From Lysobacter sp. yr284 (GTDB lineage: Bacteria; Pseudomonadota; Gammaproteobacteria; Xanthomonadales; Xanthomonadaceae), in NCBI RefSeq assembly GCF_900107375.1, contig NZ_FNPT01000009.1, positions 40,262-104,261 of the forward strand: a stretch of 64,000 bases of DNA, in the 5' to 3' direction. A program made the translations under genes and the position numbers. The notes under the pieces were generated by a model. It saw only the letters and a list, made by a program, of their open reading frames with translations, did not search any database and was not told where the DNA came from. Numbering within the stretch: the first letter of the stretch is position 1; every line of letters starts with the position of its first letter. This document shows, one piece after another, positions 19,638 through 28,376 of this stretch.

Positions 19638-20978
19638 ATGACCCGCAAATACTTCGGCACCGACGGCATCCGCGGCCGCGTCGGCGAGGGCGCCATCTCG
19701 GCCGACTTCGTCCTGCGCCTGGGCAACGCCTACGGCCACGCGCTGCAGCGCCGCGACTGGCGCAACCCGATGGTCATCATCGGCAAGGACACCCGCATCT
19801 CGAACTACATGTTCGAGGCCGCGCTCGAGGCCGGCCTGGTCGCCGCCGGCGTGGACGTGCAGCTGATGGGCCCGATGCCGACCCCGGCGGTCGCGCACCT
19901 GACCCGCTCGCTGCGCGCCGACGGCGGCATCGTCATCTCCGCCTCGCACAACCCGCACTACGACAACGGCATCAAGTTCTTCTCCGCCGACGGCGAAAAG
20001 CTCGACGACGACACCGAGCTGGCGATCGAGGCGGCGCTGGAGCAGCCGTTCCGCACGGTCGAGTCCGAACGCCTGGGCCGCGCCGTGCGCACCCGCGACG
20101 CCATCGGCCGCTACCTGGAAGCCTGCAAGGGCTCGGTGTCGCGCGGTTTCGACCTCAGCGGCCTGCGCATCGCGCTGGACTGCGCCAACGGCGCCACCTA
20201 CCAGGTCGGCCCGCTGGTGCTGCGCGAACTGGGCGCGCGGGTCGACGCCATCGGCGTGGATCCCAGCGGCCTCAACATCAACGACGGGGTCGGCTCGACC
20301 CATCCGCAGACCCTGGTCGAGAAGGTCAGGAGCAGCGGCGCGGACCTGGGCATCGCCTTCGACGGCGACGGCGACCGGGTCATGTTCGTCGACAGCGAAG
20401 GCCGCATCTGCGACGGCGACGACCTGCTCTACATCCTCGCCACCGACTGGCAGGACAGCGGCCGCCTGCGCGGCCCGGTGGTCGGCACGCTGATGACCAA
20501 CTACGGCCTGGAGCGCGCGCTGGAGCAGCGCGGCATCGGCTTCATCCGCGCCAAGGTCGGCGACCGCTACGTGCACCAGCAGCTGATGGCGCACGGCGGC
20601 ATGCTCGGCGGCGAAGCCTCCGGCCACCTGCTGTGCCTGGACCGCACCAGCACCGGCGACGGCATCGTCAGCGCGCTGCAGGTGCTGGAAGTGCTGGCGC
20701 GGCGCAAGCTGTCGCTGCGCGAGGCCCTGGCCGGGCTGCAGCGGGTGCCGCAGAAGACCGTCAACGTGCGCTTCGAGGGCACGAGCAAGCCGACCGAAGC
20801 CGCGTCGGTGAAAGAGGCGCTGAAGCTGGCCGAAGCCGCGGTCGCCGGCCGCGGCCGCGCGTTCCTGCGTCCCTCGGGCACCGAGCCGGTGGTGCGGGTG
20901 ACGGTGGAAGCCGACGACGCGAAACTGATGCAGGACACGCTCGATGCGCTGTCGGCGGCGGTGAAGGCGGCCGTCTGA
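19638..20978 (+). CDS. glmM: Phosphoglucosamine mutase
   Basis: A 446-residue alpha-D-phosphohexomutase converting glucosamine-6-phosphate to glucosamine-1-phosphate for UDP-GlcNAc, peptidoglycan and LPS. The phosphoserine loop is ISASHNP with the active serine at Ser103, the Mg-binding loop is DGDGDR (Asp242, 244, 246), the sugar loop GEASGH and the C-terminal phosphate loop RPSGTEP. The start at 19638 gives the canonical [14 protein letters not shown]-terminus. In related genomes tpiA-secG follow directly; here a 5.9-kb block intervenes. Confidence 0.97.
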   Translation: MTRKYFGTDGIRGRVGEGAISADFVLRLGNAYGHALQRRDWRNPMVIIGKDTRISNYMFEAALEAGLVAAGVDVQLMGPMPTPAVAHLTRSLRADGGIVISASHNPHYDNGIKFFSADGEKLDDDTELAIEAALEQPFRTVESERLGRAVRTRDAIGRYLEACKGSVSRGFDLSGLRIALDCANGATYQVGPLVLRELGARVDAIGVDPSGLNINDGVGSTHPQTLVEKVRSSGADLGIAFDGDGDRVMFVDSEGRICDGDDLLYILATDWQDSGRLRGPVVGTLMTNYGLERALEQRGIGFIRAKVGDRYVHQQLMAHGGMLGGEASGHLLCLDRTSTGDGIVSALQVLEVLARRKLSLREALAGLQRVPQKTVNVRFEGTSKPTEAASVKEALKLAEAAVAGRGRAFLRPSGTEPVVRVTVEADDAKLMQDTLDALSAAVKAAV

Positions 20979-21000
20979 GCGGTCCCGCCCTGCGGTAAAG

Positions 21001-21030
21001 ACGAAGGCCGCGCGGGCGGCCTTCGTCGTT
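21001..21030. terminator. Probable terminator after glmM
   Basis: A 10-bp perfect stem ACGAAGGCCG/CGGCCTTCGT (21001-21010 with 21017-21026) and a short T-rich tail TCGTTTCT. It starts 22 bases after the glmM stop. The sulfatase-like gene on the other strand ends about 300 bases further on. Confidence 0.75.
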
Positions 21031-21045
21031 TCTGCCGGAAGCTGC

Positions 21046-21261
21046 CTGCAGGAGCGACGCGAGTCGCGACCGCGCCAACGAAACGACGACGCACGCCTCG
21101 ACGCCGTTGCGTCATCCGGCCGGCGGCGGCCCTGAACGCAGGATCTCCATCGTCCGCCGGCGTTTCATTGCTTCGGTCGCGGCTCGCGCCGCTCCTACAG
21201 GGAGCAAAGCCACCACGAATCCGCCCGATGCTTCCTGTAGGAGCGGCGCAAGCCGCGACCG
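21046..21261. repeat. Cluster of three GTAG-family REP units
   Basis: Three units in alternating orientation: 21046-21074 plus (GCAGGAGCGACGCGAGTCGC), 21174-21200 minus (GGTCGCGGCTCGCGCCGCTC) and 21235-21261 plus (TGTAGGAGCGGCGCAAGCCG). This is the BIME-like head-to-tail and tail-to-tail arrangement typical of REPs. They fill the 353-bp convergent spacer after glmM. Confidence 0.88.
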
Positions 21262-21331
21262 CCGCAACCGAACGACGACGTAGGCCGCAACGCCGTCGCG
21301 CAATTCGGACGGCGGCGGACCGACGCGCCGA

Positions 21332-23191
21332 TCAACGCTGCTGGAACCGCGTCAGCATCTCCCACGACTGGCTCACCGCCGCCGGGTCCACCTTCGCCCC
21401 GGGCATCGGCCGGTAACGCCGGTCGACCACGGTCGCCGCGCCGTAGTTGTCGAACAGGTAGATCCGGTCGCCCTGGCGGATGCCGCGCTGCGACCAGCTC
21501 TCCACCAGCAGCGGCCGGTTCGGCGCGGCCGGCCCGAACAGGTCGCGCCCGGTGCTGTAATCGGCGCTGTCGTTGCGGCAGCCCAGCGCGTGCTTCATCA
21601 GCGTCGGCACCAGGTCCTCGTGCGAGGTGACGTGGCCGATCTTCTGCGCGGCCTTGCCGGGCCAATACAGCACGAACGGCGTGCGCAGCTGGTAGTCGGA
21701 GAAGTTGCCGTTGTGGCCCCAGTAGTTCTGCTTGAGGTCGTTGAACTCCTCGCCGTGGTCGCCGGTGACCACCACCACGGTGTCGTCGGCGAACGGCCCG
21801 GCCTGCAGCGCGTCCAGGAACGGCCCGATCAGCGAGTCGGCGTAGTGCGCGGCGGTGCGGTAGCGGTTGAAGTCCGGCAGCGGATCGTGGTCGGGGCCGA
21901 AGTCGATCGGGTTGATCGACTGCGCCATCGGCTGGAACAGCGGCGGGTAGCCCTTGGGCATGTAGTAGGGCTGGTGGGTCGAGTCCAGGAACACGAAGCC
22001 GAAGAAGCGCTGCGGCGCCGGGGTCGCGGCGATGTCGCGCTGCAGGCCGCGCAGGATCGCCAGGTCGCGCTCGGCGCTGTGGCGTTCGCTCGGGCCGTTG
22101 ACCAGGCGGTCGCGCACCTCGGAGAACACGGTGCGGTCGAACTCGGGGTTGTACAGCGGCGCGCTGCCGTAGATGTGCATCGCATAGCCGTCTTTCTTCA
22201 TCTGGCCGATGAAGGCCGAGCCGCGCTGCTCGGCCAGCATCGGGTGCCAGTAGCCGCCGGGCAGGCCGTAGAGCAGGCCGAACAGGCCGAAGCGGGTGGC
22301 GTTGCCGGAGCTGTAGTGGTCGTCGTACCACTGCGAGCGCTGGGCCAGGCGCCAGGTGTTGGGCATCACCTGCGGGTTCAATGCGTCGTGGCGCAGCGAT
22401 TCGAGCAGGATCACCACCACGTTGAGCTTGGGCGTCTTGTCGCAGTCCAGCGGCTTGCGCGGATACTGCAGCAGGCCTTCGCCGGCGCTGGGCATGCGCG
22501 CGTCGGGGTCGCTCTTGACGCCGAAGCGCTGCAGCGAATCCTTCAGCGTGATCGGTTGCGCCCACGGGATGTAGGGCAGCTGCGACAGCACCGTGCGGTC
22601 GCCGCGCGCGTCGTAGTAGGCGACCATCGCCTGGCCGAACAGCATCACCGCCGCGGCCAGCCACCACGCGCGCACGATCGCGGTCAGGCCCGGGCGCCGG
22701 CGCAGCGCGCGCCACCACAGCCACGCCGCGGCGATTTCCAGCGCCAGCACCAGCGCCACCGCCAGCGCGATGAGCGCCCAGGTGCCGGCGGAGAACACCA
22801 CCTGGTCCTGCATGGCGCCGCCGAACACCATGTTGGCGACCATCGCGTTGAGGTGGAACCGGTACAGCGCGAACACCTTGGCGTCGGTGACCAACAGGCA
22901 GATCCACGCCGCCTGCAGGATCACCGCCGCCGCGGTCATGACGCCGTTGCGCCGGGTCAGCCAGCCCAGCAGCAGCGGCAGCAGGCCGAGCAGGGCGCCG
23001 AAGAAGACGAAGTGGCCGGGCAGGGCCAGGGTCAGGAACAGCGCCGCCTTCCAGTGCTCGGCGAGGTGGCCGAAGGGGATGTTGAGCGCGGCGATGGCGA
23101 CCGCGGCGACGGCGTTGGTCAGGATGAACCCGGTCAGCCAGGCCAGGGCGCGGCGCGCCTGGAAGGCGGGACGGGCGGCGGGTACGTCCAT
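21332..23191 (-). CDS. PbgA/YejM-like membrane protein (DUF3413 plus sulfatase fold)
   Basis: A 619-residue inner-membrane protein. About residues 15-205 carry five transmembrane helices of the DUF3413 type, and residues about 250-600 form a periplasmic alkaline-phosphatase/sulfatase fold (NVVVILLESLRHDAL start, TGDHGEEFND metal-type motif, PFVLYWPG). The segment YSSGNATRFGLFGLLYGLPG aligns in style with the PbgA/YejM family, known in enterics for cardiolipin binding and for controlling LpxC and LPS amount and not for sulfatase activity. It converges on glmM. Envelope lipid homeostasis is an inference. Confidence 0.85.
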   Translation of the reverse strand: MDVPAARPAFQARRALAWLTGFILTNAVAAVAIAALNIPFGHLAEHWKAALFLTLALPGHFVFFGALLGLLPLLLGWLTRRNGVMTAAAVILQAAWICLLVTDAKVFALYRFHLNAMVANMVFGGAMQDQVVFSAGTWALIALAVALVLALEIAAAWLWWRALRRRPGLTAIVRAWWLAAAVMLFGQAMVAYYDARGDRTVLSQLPYIPWAQPITLKDSLQRFGVKSDPDARMPSAGEGLLQYPRKPLDCDKTPKLNVVVILLESLRHDALNPQVMPNTWRLAQRSQWYDDHYSSGNATRFGLFGLLYGLPGGYWHPMLAEQRGSAFIGQMKKDGYAMHIYGSAPLYNPEFDRTVFSEVRDRLVNGPSERHSAERDLAILRGLQRDIAATPAPQRFFGFVFLDSTHQPYYMPKGYPPLFQPMAQSINPIDFGPDHDPLPDFNRYRTAAHYADSLIGPFLDALQAGPFADDTVVVVTGDHGEEFNDLKQNYWGHNGNFSDYQLRTPFVLYWPGKAAQKIGHVTSHEDLVPTLMKHALGCRNDSADYSTGRDLFGPAAPNRPLLVESWSQRGIRQGDRIYLFDNYGAATVVDRRYRPMPGAKVDPAAVSQSWEMLTRFQQR

Positions 23192-23478
23192 TCGGAGGGC
23201 GGTTCTCGAGGTGGGGCGGACCGGGGGCGGGTCGCAAGCGGGCCGGACGGGCGGCGACTTTAGCGTGTAATAAAGCCCTGGAACACCGCCGGACGGCGGG
23301 CGTGCGGCGGCGAGCTGAAGCGCGCTGCCGGCCGTTCAGCCTGGGCGCGCGCGGGTGTGCCGGCAGAGGCCGCCGCAGGTGCCTGGATGGTCGCCCCAGG
23401 GTCGCGAACGCGCGTGCGGGCCGGCTTTGAGCGAAGATAGCGCCCAACTCGAAAAGACAGACCAGACAGGAACGCCCA

Positions 23479-24414
23479 GTGAGTCAGATTCCCACCCTCG
23501 ACATCCGCCGTTTCGACACCGACCGCGAGGCCTTCGTCGCCGAACTCGGCGCGGCCTACCGCGAATGGGGCTTCGCCGGCATCCGCGGCCACGGCATCAG
23601 CGACGAGCAGATCGACCGCGCCTACGACGTGTTCAGGCGCTTCTTCGCGCTGCCCGACGAGGTCAAGCGCCAGTACCACGTGCCCGGCGGCGGCGGCGCC
23701 CGCGGCTACACCCCGTTCGGCGTGGAGACCGCCAAGGACTCCAAGCACTTCGATCTCAAGGAGTTCTGGCACGTCGGTCGCGAGATCCCGCGCGACTCCA
23801 AGTACGCCGCGGACATGCCGGCGAACCTGTGGCCGAGCGAGATCGCCGAGTTCAAGGACGTCGCCTACGGCCTGTTCACCACCCTCGACGGCCTCGGTTC
23901 GCGCGTGCTCAGCGCGCTGGCCCTGCACATCGGCCTGCCGGAGCACTACTTCGCCGACAAGACCGACTCGGGCAACTCGATCCTGCGCCCGATCCACTAC
24001 CCGCCGATCACCGCCGACGACATCCCCAACGTGCGCGCCGGCGCGCACGAGGACATCAACCTGATCACCCTGCTGGTCGGCGCCAGCGCCGCCGGCCTGG
24101 AAGTGAAGTCGCGCCAGGGCGAGTGGGTGCCGTTCACCGCCGACGCCGACACCATCGTGGTCAACATCGGCGACATGCTGCAGCGCCTGACCAACCACGT
24201 GTACCCGTCGACCACCCACCGCGTGGTCAACCCGCCGGGCGAACAGGCGCGCCAGCCGCGCTACTCGACCCCGTTCTTCCTGCACCCGAACCCGGACTTC
24301 GTGATCGACGTGCTGCCCTCGACGATCACCGCCGACAACCCCAAGCGCTATCCCGAGCCGATCACCGCCCAGGGTTACCTGGAAGAGCGCTTGCGCGAGA
24401 TCAAGCTCAAGTAA
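23479..24414 (+). CDS. Isopenicillin N synthase-family Fe(II)/2-oxoglutarate oxygenase
   Basis: A 311-residue double-stranded beta-helix dioxygenase. The iron ligands are His190 and Asp192 (AHEDIN) and His247 (TTHRVVN), and the 2-oxoglutarate carboxylate binder is the RYS motif at 261-263. The N-terminal DIOX_N-like domain is present (WGFAGIRGHGI). This family includes ethylene-forming enzyme, IPNS and uncharacterised housekeeping-like bacterial paralogues; substrate is unknown. It starts with GTG and an AGGAA upstream, stands alone with its own terminator, and is divergent from the sulfatase-like gene across a 287-bp spacer. Confidence 0.9.
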   Translation: MSQIPTLDIRRFDTDREAFVAELGAAYREWGFAGIRGHGISDEQIDRAYDVFRRFFALPDEVKRQYHVPGGGGARGYTPFGVETAKDSKHFDLKEFWHVGREIPRDSKYAADMPANLWPSEIAEFKDVAYGLFTTLDGLGSRVLSALALHIGLPEHYFADKTDSGNSILRPIHYPPITADDIPNVRAGAHEDINLITLLVGASAAGLEVKSRQGEWVPFTADADTIVVNIGDMLQRLTNHVYPSTTHRVVNPPGEQARQPRYSTPFFLHPNPDFVIDVLPSTITADNPKRYPEPITAQGYLEERLREIKLK

Positions 24415-24444
24415 GCCGCGAATCGGGAAGAGTCGAGAGCAAAA

Positions 24445-24476
24445 AAAAGCCCGCCTTTCGGCGGGCTTTTTCTTTT
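24445..24476 (+). terminator. Rho-independent terminator of the oxygenase gene
   Basis: An 11-bp perfect stem AAAAGCCCGCC/GGCGGGCTTTT with a TTTC loop and trailing TCTTTT. The A-tract in front makes it potentially bidirectional, also serving the convergent protease gene. GAATCGGGAAG (24420) and ATTCCCCATTCCCGG (24513) flank it in inverted orientation. Confidence 0.95.
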
Positions 24477-24532
24477 CCGGGGGCATCGCGGTCGCCAGCT
24501 CAGGCGCGAGCGCTATTCCCCATTCCCGGCTC

Positions 24533-25693
24533 TCAGCAGCCGATCGCCGTGCACAACGCCACGATGTTGTCGTCGTTGAAGCGCGCGCCCACCCACGCCG
24601 TGCCGAACGCGCCGATGTGCGGGCCGCTGACGACGCTGTTGACCTGGTTGCCGGCGTTGGAATTGGGCGTGTAGTTGATCAGCCACGCGCCGCCGCTGGC
24701 GCCGTAGGTCATGTCGCAGCCCTGCACGACGACGTTGGTGCCTTCCGACGGCGAGTCGTAGGTCTGGCCGGCGCAGATGTTGGTGTACTGCGTGCTCAGG
24801 TTGCTGGCATAGCCGTGCGAGTAGGTGTACAGCGAATACGGCTGGTTCCAGGCGCGGCCGAGCCAGCCGACGTAGTTGATCACCGGGATGCCGGTGGTCT
24901 GCTCGCCGGTGAGCTTGATCACCGCCACGTCCCAGCGCCGGGTGCCCTGGCTGATCCAGTTGGTCGGCACGCGCGCGGTGCTCCAGCCGAACTTGCCGTA
25001 CGGCGCTTCGCCGTAGCGCTCGGCCGGCACGAACACGAAGTTGGAGTTCCAGCCCGAGCCGAAGGTGTAGACGCAATGCGCGGCGGTGGTCAGCACGTTG
25101 GTGCCGCTGGAGACCTGCGCGGTGCAGTACGAGCTGCCGCCGCCGGGCGTGTTGAAGTACAGCTTGCCGATCTTGTTCCACGGCGAAGCCTTCCACTGGC
25201 TGGTGTAGTAGTTGCCGGGGAAGCGGGTGTAGGCGTAGTGCGCGCCGTCCTTCTCGCCGCCCAGCGCCGCCGCCGGCGCGGCGCCCTTTTGCGCGTCCAG
25301 CGCTTCGAGCTTGTTCCACACCTGCGGGAAGTGCTGGCGGGCGAGGTAGTTGTTGAACGCCGGGGCGCTGCCGCCGGGCGCGCTGGCGGCCGGGCCGGTC
25401 GGCGCGTCCAGCGCCTTGAGCGCGGCCGGGGACGCGGCTTCGCCGCGGGTTTCCCAGACCAGCGGCTTGACCGCGGCGCGCTGGCGCGCAGTGGCGAACG
25501 GCGCGGCCTGGGCGGCCTTGGCCGCGGCGGCGCTGCCGGGCTTGGGCGCGTCCAGCGCGGCGACGTCGCCGTGGGCGGTGCGGATCACGGTTTCGCCGGC
25601 GCTGGCGGCGCCGGCCAGGGTCAGCAGGGCCAGGCCGGCGACAGCGGCGAGGCGGCGGGGGAGGCGGTGCGAGGCGGTGCGGTGCGGCTTCAT
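24533..25693 (-). CDS. Secreted trypsin-like serine protease precursor
   Basis: A 386-residue preproprotein. A signal peptide (residues 1-32, cleavage after ASA) precedes an Ala/Pro-rich propeptide of about 110-150 residues and a chymotrypsin-fold domain. The triad is His206 (TTAAHC), Asp255 (RRWDVAVIK) and Ser333 (GASGGAW). Cysteines at 190/207, 307/326 and 381/386 suggest three disulfides. It resembles V8/glutamyl-endopeptidase-like trypsin-family enzymes, but specificity is not readable. No C-terminal PPC domain is present. The ATG has an AAGGAG site 9 bases upstream. Expected to be exported by Sec and type II secretion, consistent with a lytic predatory lifestyle (inference). Confidence 0.9.
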   Translation of the reverse strand: MKPHRTASHRLPRRLAAVAGLALLTLAGAASAGETVIRTAHGDVAALDAPKPGSAAAAKAAQAAPFATARQRAAVKPLVWETRGEAASPAALKALDAPTGPAASAPGGSAPAFNNYLARQHFPQVWNKLEALDAQKGAAPAAALGGEKDGAHYAYTRFPGNYYTSQWKASPWNKIGKLYFNTPGGGSSYCTAQVSSGTNVLTTAAHCVYTFGSGWNSNFVFVPAERYGEAPYGKFGWSTARVPTNWISQGTRRWDVAVIKLTGEQTTGIPVINYVGWLGRAWNQPYSLYTYSHGYASNLSTQYTNICAGQTYDSPSEGTNVVVQGCDMTYGASGGAWLINYTPNSNAGNQVNSVVSGPHIGAFGTAWVGARFNDDNIVALCTAIGC

Positions 25694-26249
25694 GTCGAAA
25701 ACTCCTTGAGGTATCGCTCCATGGGCGACGGATGGATCGTCGGCGCAGCGCCGTCGCGCGCCTCGATCCGTGGCGGCGCGGACGGCTTCCGGACGAACGC
25801 CGGGCCGACTCGTACAGGCGAGTGCGGACCGGTTGCATCCCGCGCAAGGCGGGCGGTTCGGCGGGGTAGGCGGCCCTTGGCGGGCGGCCACCCCAGGAAA
25901 CGCCGGGGTCGCGCAGGGCAGGACAGGCCGCGGCGATGGAGCGGTTCGGCGCCGAGGTCGTCGCAGCGCGCTCTGGGACGGCTGCGGTGCAGGTGCGGCA
26001 AGGGTTTCGGGCGAAAAGCCGGGGGCGCAGCGGGGTCGAAGTGTTGCGCAGGCGCAACAGCGGTGGCCGGCGAATCAGCGCGGCGGACTCGGTTTGGCTG
26101 CGGGGATCGCCGTCGAGGCGACGCTGGCGCAGTGGATTTCGTCGTGGCGGGTCGCGACTTGCGCCGCGCCCGGGGCTTCGGCGGTTGGCGATCTGGCTGT
26201 AGGAGCGGCGCGAGCCGCGACCGCGGGGCGTCGGCCTCGCGCCGGAGCC
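25694..26249. other. 556-bp spacer upstream of the protease gene
   Basis: No gene is supported; the open frames there are low-complexity Arg/Pro products. It presumably holds the protease promoter, but no convincing -35/-10 pair stands out. Contents seen: a 16-bp palindrome GTTGCGCAGGCGCAAC near 26043 (outer arms pair, centre mismatched) and a GTAG REP at 26197-26225. Confidence 0.5.
26197..26225 (+). repeat. REP core, GTAG family, single copy
   Basis: CTGTAGGAGCGGCGCGAGCC followed by GCGACCGCG, the closest to the consensus of the copies in this window. It lies 24 bases beyond the stop codon of the minus-strand glycosylase gene. Confidence 0.88.
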
Positions 26250-26771
26250 TCACCCCTCGCGCAAACGCACCCCGGCCGCGCCCAGCGCCTGACGCCAGGC
26301 GTCCAGCTTCATCGCCGCGCCCTGCGAGGCGTTGGCCGGGCTGGTCGAAGGCAACCGGACCAGGCTCAGCTCCGGCCGCGCCAGGGTCGGGGCGACGAAG
26401 CGGCGGAAGGCCTGCTCGGCCTTGGCGCCGTTGAACAGGATCGTGCCGACCTGCGGATGGCGGGCCAGGAAGCCGGCGATATCGTTGGCCACCGCGGTGT
26501 CGTCGCGGATCGCCGAATCCAGGCTGCCCTCGCGCTCGCATTGGGCCAGCACGTCCCACAGCGCGATCCCGGCCGCGGCCAGCGCCGCGACCCGCTGCGG
26601 AAACTCCAGCGCCGGGCCGGCGCCGACCAGTTCGCCCATGATCGGCCAGAACCGGTTGTGCGGGTGCGCGTAGTAGCGCCCGGCCGCGAGCGAGGCGGCG
26701 CCGGGCATGCTGCCGAGGATCAGCGCGCGGGCGCCGGGGACTTCCATCGGCGGAAAACTGCGGACGAGCAT
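26250..26771 (-). CDS. Hypoxanthine-DNA glycosylase (UDG family 6, DNA-deoxyinosine glycosylase)
   Basis: A 173-residue uracil-DNA-glycosylase-fold enzyme. The motifs LILGSMPGA, HPHNRFWPIMG, ILFNGAKAEQAFRRF and LPSTSPANA match the family 6 glycosylases that remove hypoxanthine (deaminated adenine) from DNA as the first step of base-excision repair. The ATG at 26771 is taken; an in-frame TTG at 26786 would add five residues. Neither has a strong ribosome binding site. It is divergent from tpiA with 135 bases between. Mug-type UDG is the alternative but lacks this SPANA end motif. Confidence 0.88.
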   Translation of the reverse strand: MLVRSFPPMEVPGARALILGSMPGAASLAAGRYYAHPHNRFWPIMGELVGAGPALEFPQRVAALAAAGIALWDVLAQCEREGSLDSAIRDDTAVANDIAGFLARHPQVGTILFNGAKAEQAFRRFVAPTLARPELSLVRLPSTSPANASQGAAMKLDAWRQALGAAGVRLREG

Positions 26772-26906
26772 GGGCGTGCTGCGCAAGCGGGGGGAGTTGC
26801 AGAGGTATGGGCGCGCCGGCGGCGCGCAAGCGTCGCGGCGCGGCTGCGTTCCGCTGATCGCGCCCAGCCGTTAGACTGCGCCCGTCCACGCATCAACGGA
26901 GAAACC

Positions 26907-27659
26907 ATGCGCCGCAGGATCGTCGCCGGAAACTGGAAGCTGCACGGCAGCCGCGAATTCGCCTTCGACCTGCTCGACGAGGTCGCCGCCCAGACCCCGC
27001 CGCCCGGGGTGGAGCGGGTGATCCTGCCGCCGCTGCCGTACTTGGGCGAACTGGTCGAGCACTACGGCGAACGCGGCCTGGGCTTCGGCGCGCAGGACGT
27101 CAGCAGCAACGTCAAGGGCGCCTACACCGGCGAAGTCTCCGCGGCGATGCTCAAGGAGGTCGGCGCGGTCTACGGCCTGGTCGGCCACTCCGAGCGCCGC
27201 CAGTACCACCGCGAGAGCAGCGAGCTGGTCGCGCGCAAGTTCGCCGCCGCCCGCGACGCCGGCCTGGTGCCGATCCTGTGCGTCGGCGAGACCCTGGAAG
27301 AGCGCGAGGACGGCAAGACCCAGTGGCGCCTGCAGGAACAGCTGGCGCCGGTGCTGTCGCTGCTGGGCGTGGCCGCCCTCGACGGCGCCGTGGTCGCCTA
27401 CGAGCCGGTCTGGGCGATCGGTACCGGCCGCACCGCCACGCCGGAGCAGGCGCAGGAGGTCCACGCATTCATCCGTAGCGAAATCGCCGCGCAGGATGCT
27501 AGAATCGCTGGCTCGCTTCCGATCCTTTACGGCGGAAGCGTCAAAGCCGACAACGCCGCCGCGCTGTTTTCCCAGCCCGACGTCGATGGCGGCCTGGTCG
27601 GCGGGGCCTCCCTGGTCGCGTCCGACTTCAACGCCATCGCTGCCGCGGCGGCGCCCTGA
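26907..27659 (+). CDS. tpiA: Triosephosphate isomerase
   Basis: A 250-residue TIM barrel interconverting DHAP and glyceraldehyde-3-phosphate in glycolysis and gluconeogenesis. Catalytic residues are Asn9 and Lys11 (GNWKL), His94 (GHSERR) and Glu166 (YEPVWAIGTG); the phosphate loop GGSVKADN is present. The start ATG is followed directly by the conserved MRRRIVAGNWK end. A GGAG lies 8 bases upstream. It leads into secG after 72 bases. Confidence 0.97.
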   Translation: MRRRIVAGNWKLHGSREFAFDLLDEVAAQTPPPGVERVILPPLPYLGELVEHYGERGLGFGAQDVSSNVKGAYTGEVSAAMLKEVGAVYGLVGHSERRQYHRESSELVARKFAAARDAGLVPILCVGETLEEREDGKTQWRLQEQLAPVLSLLGVAALDGAVVAYEPVWAIGTGRTATPEQAQEVHAFIRSEIAAQDARIAGSLPILYGGSVKADNAAALFSQPDVDGGLVGGASLVASDFNAIAAAAAP

Positions 27660-27731
27660 TCGCGACGAGCGGCGAACTCCGCCGCCCGCCGACGGTCGTA
27701 ACGAGCTGTCACTGAGCGAAGAATCCGAACG

Positions 27732-28256
27732 ATGCTGTTGTTCCTCAACGTCATCTATGTGTTGATCGCGATCGCGATGATCGCGCTGATCCTGATGCAG
27801 CGCGGCGCGGGTGCGCAGGCCGGCTCGGGCTTCGGCGGCGGCGCCTCGGCGACCGTGTTCGGTGCCCGCGGTTCGTCGAACTTCCTGTCCAAGTCGACCA
27901 AGTGGCTGGCGGTCGCGTTCTTCGCGATCAGCCTGTTCATGGCCTGGCAGGCGAGCCGCATCGCGCCGGCCCAGCTGGGCAAGCCCGACCTGGGCGTGAT
28001 GGGCCGCGTCAGCGAGCAGCCGGCTCCGGCCGCGCCCGCCGCGGCTCCGGCCGCCGCGCCCAGCGCGATTCCGCAGGCTCCGGCCAGCGGCGTGCCGCAG
28101 GCGCCCGCGGCCGCCCCGGCGACGGCTCCGGCCAACAATGCCGCGCCCGCCGGCGCGGTGCCTTCGGCGCCGGCTCCGGCCGCCGCCCCGGCATCGCAGC
28201 AGCAGGCGCCGGCGCAGCCGGCAGTCCCGGCAAAACAGCCGGCTAACGGCGGCTGA
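27732..28256 (+). CDS. secG: Preprotein translocase subunit SecG
   Basis: The 174-residue product is the small SecYEG channel subunit. Two membrane helices (about residues 3-20 and 57-74) flank the conserved QRGAGAQAGSGFGGGASATVFGARG loop, split here as GAGAQAGSGFGGGASATVFG. After residue 90 there is an Ala/Pro/Gln-rich tail of about 80 residues (APAAAP repeats) ending in KQPANGG, which makes it longer than the 110-residue E. coli protein. The tail should face the cytoplasm or periplasm depending on SecG topology. It follows tpiA, as in many gammaproteobacteria. Confidence 0.94.
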   Translation: MLLFLNVIYVLIAIAMIALILMQRGAGAQAGSGFGGGASATVFGARGSSNFLSKSTKWLAVAFFAISLFMAWQASRIAPAQLGKPDLGVMGRVSEQPAPAAPAAAPAAAPSAIPQAPASGVPQAPAAAPATAPANNAAPAGAVPSAPAPAAAPASQQQAPAQPAVPAKQPANGG

Positions 28257-28376
28257 GATAAACAGGTTAAAATAGAGTTTCAGCCCCGCCCGGACGGCAG
28301 GGCAGGTCAGCGATGACCTAGGGCGGCGCGGGTTCCCCGCAATGCCGGGCCAGGATGGCGGAAGTAGGTTGGCAAT

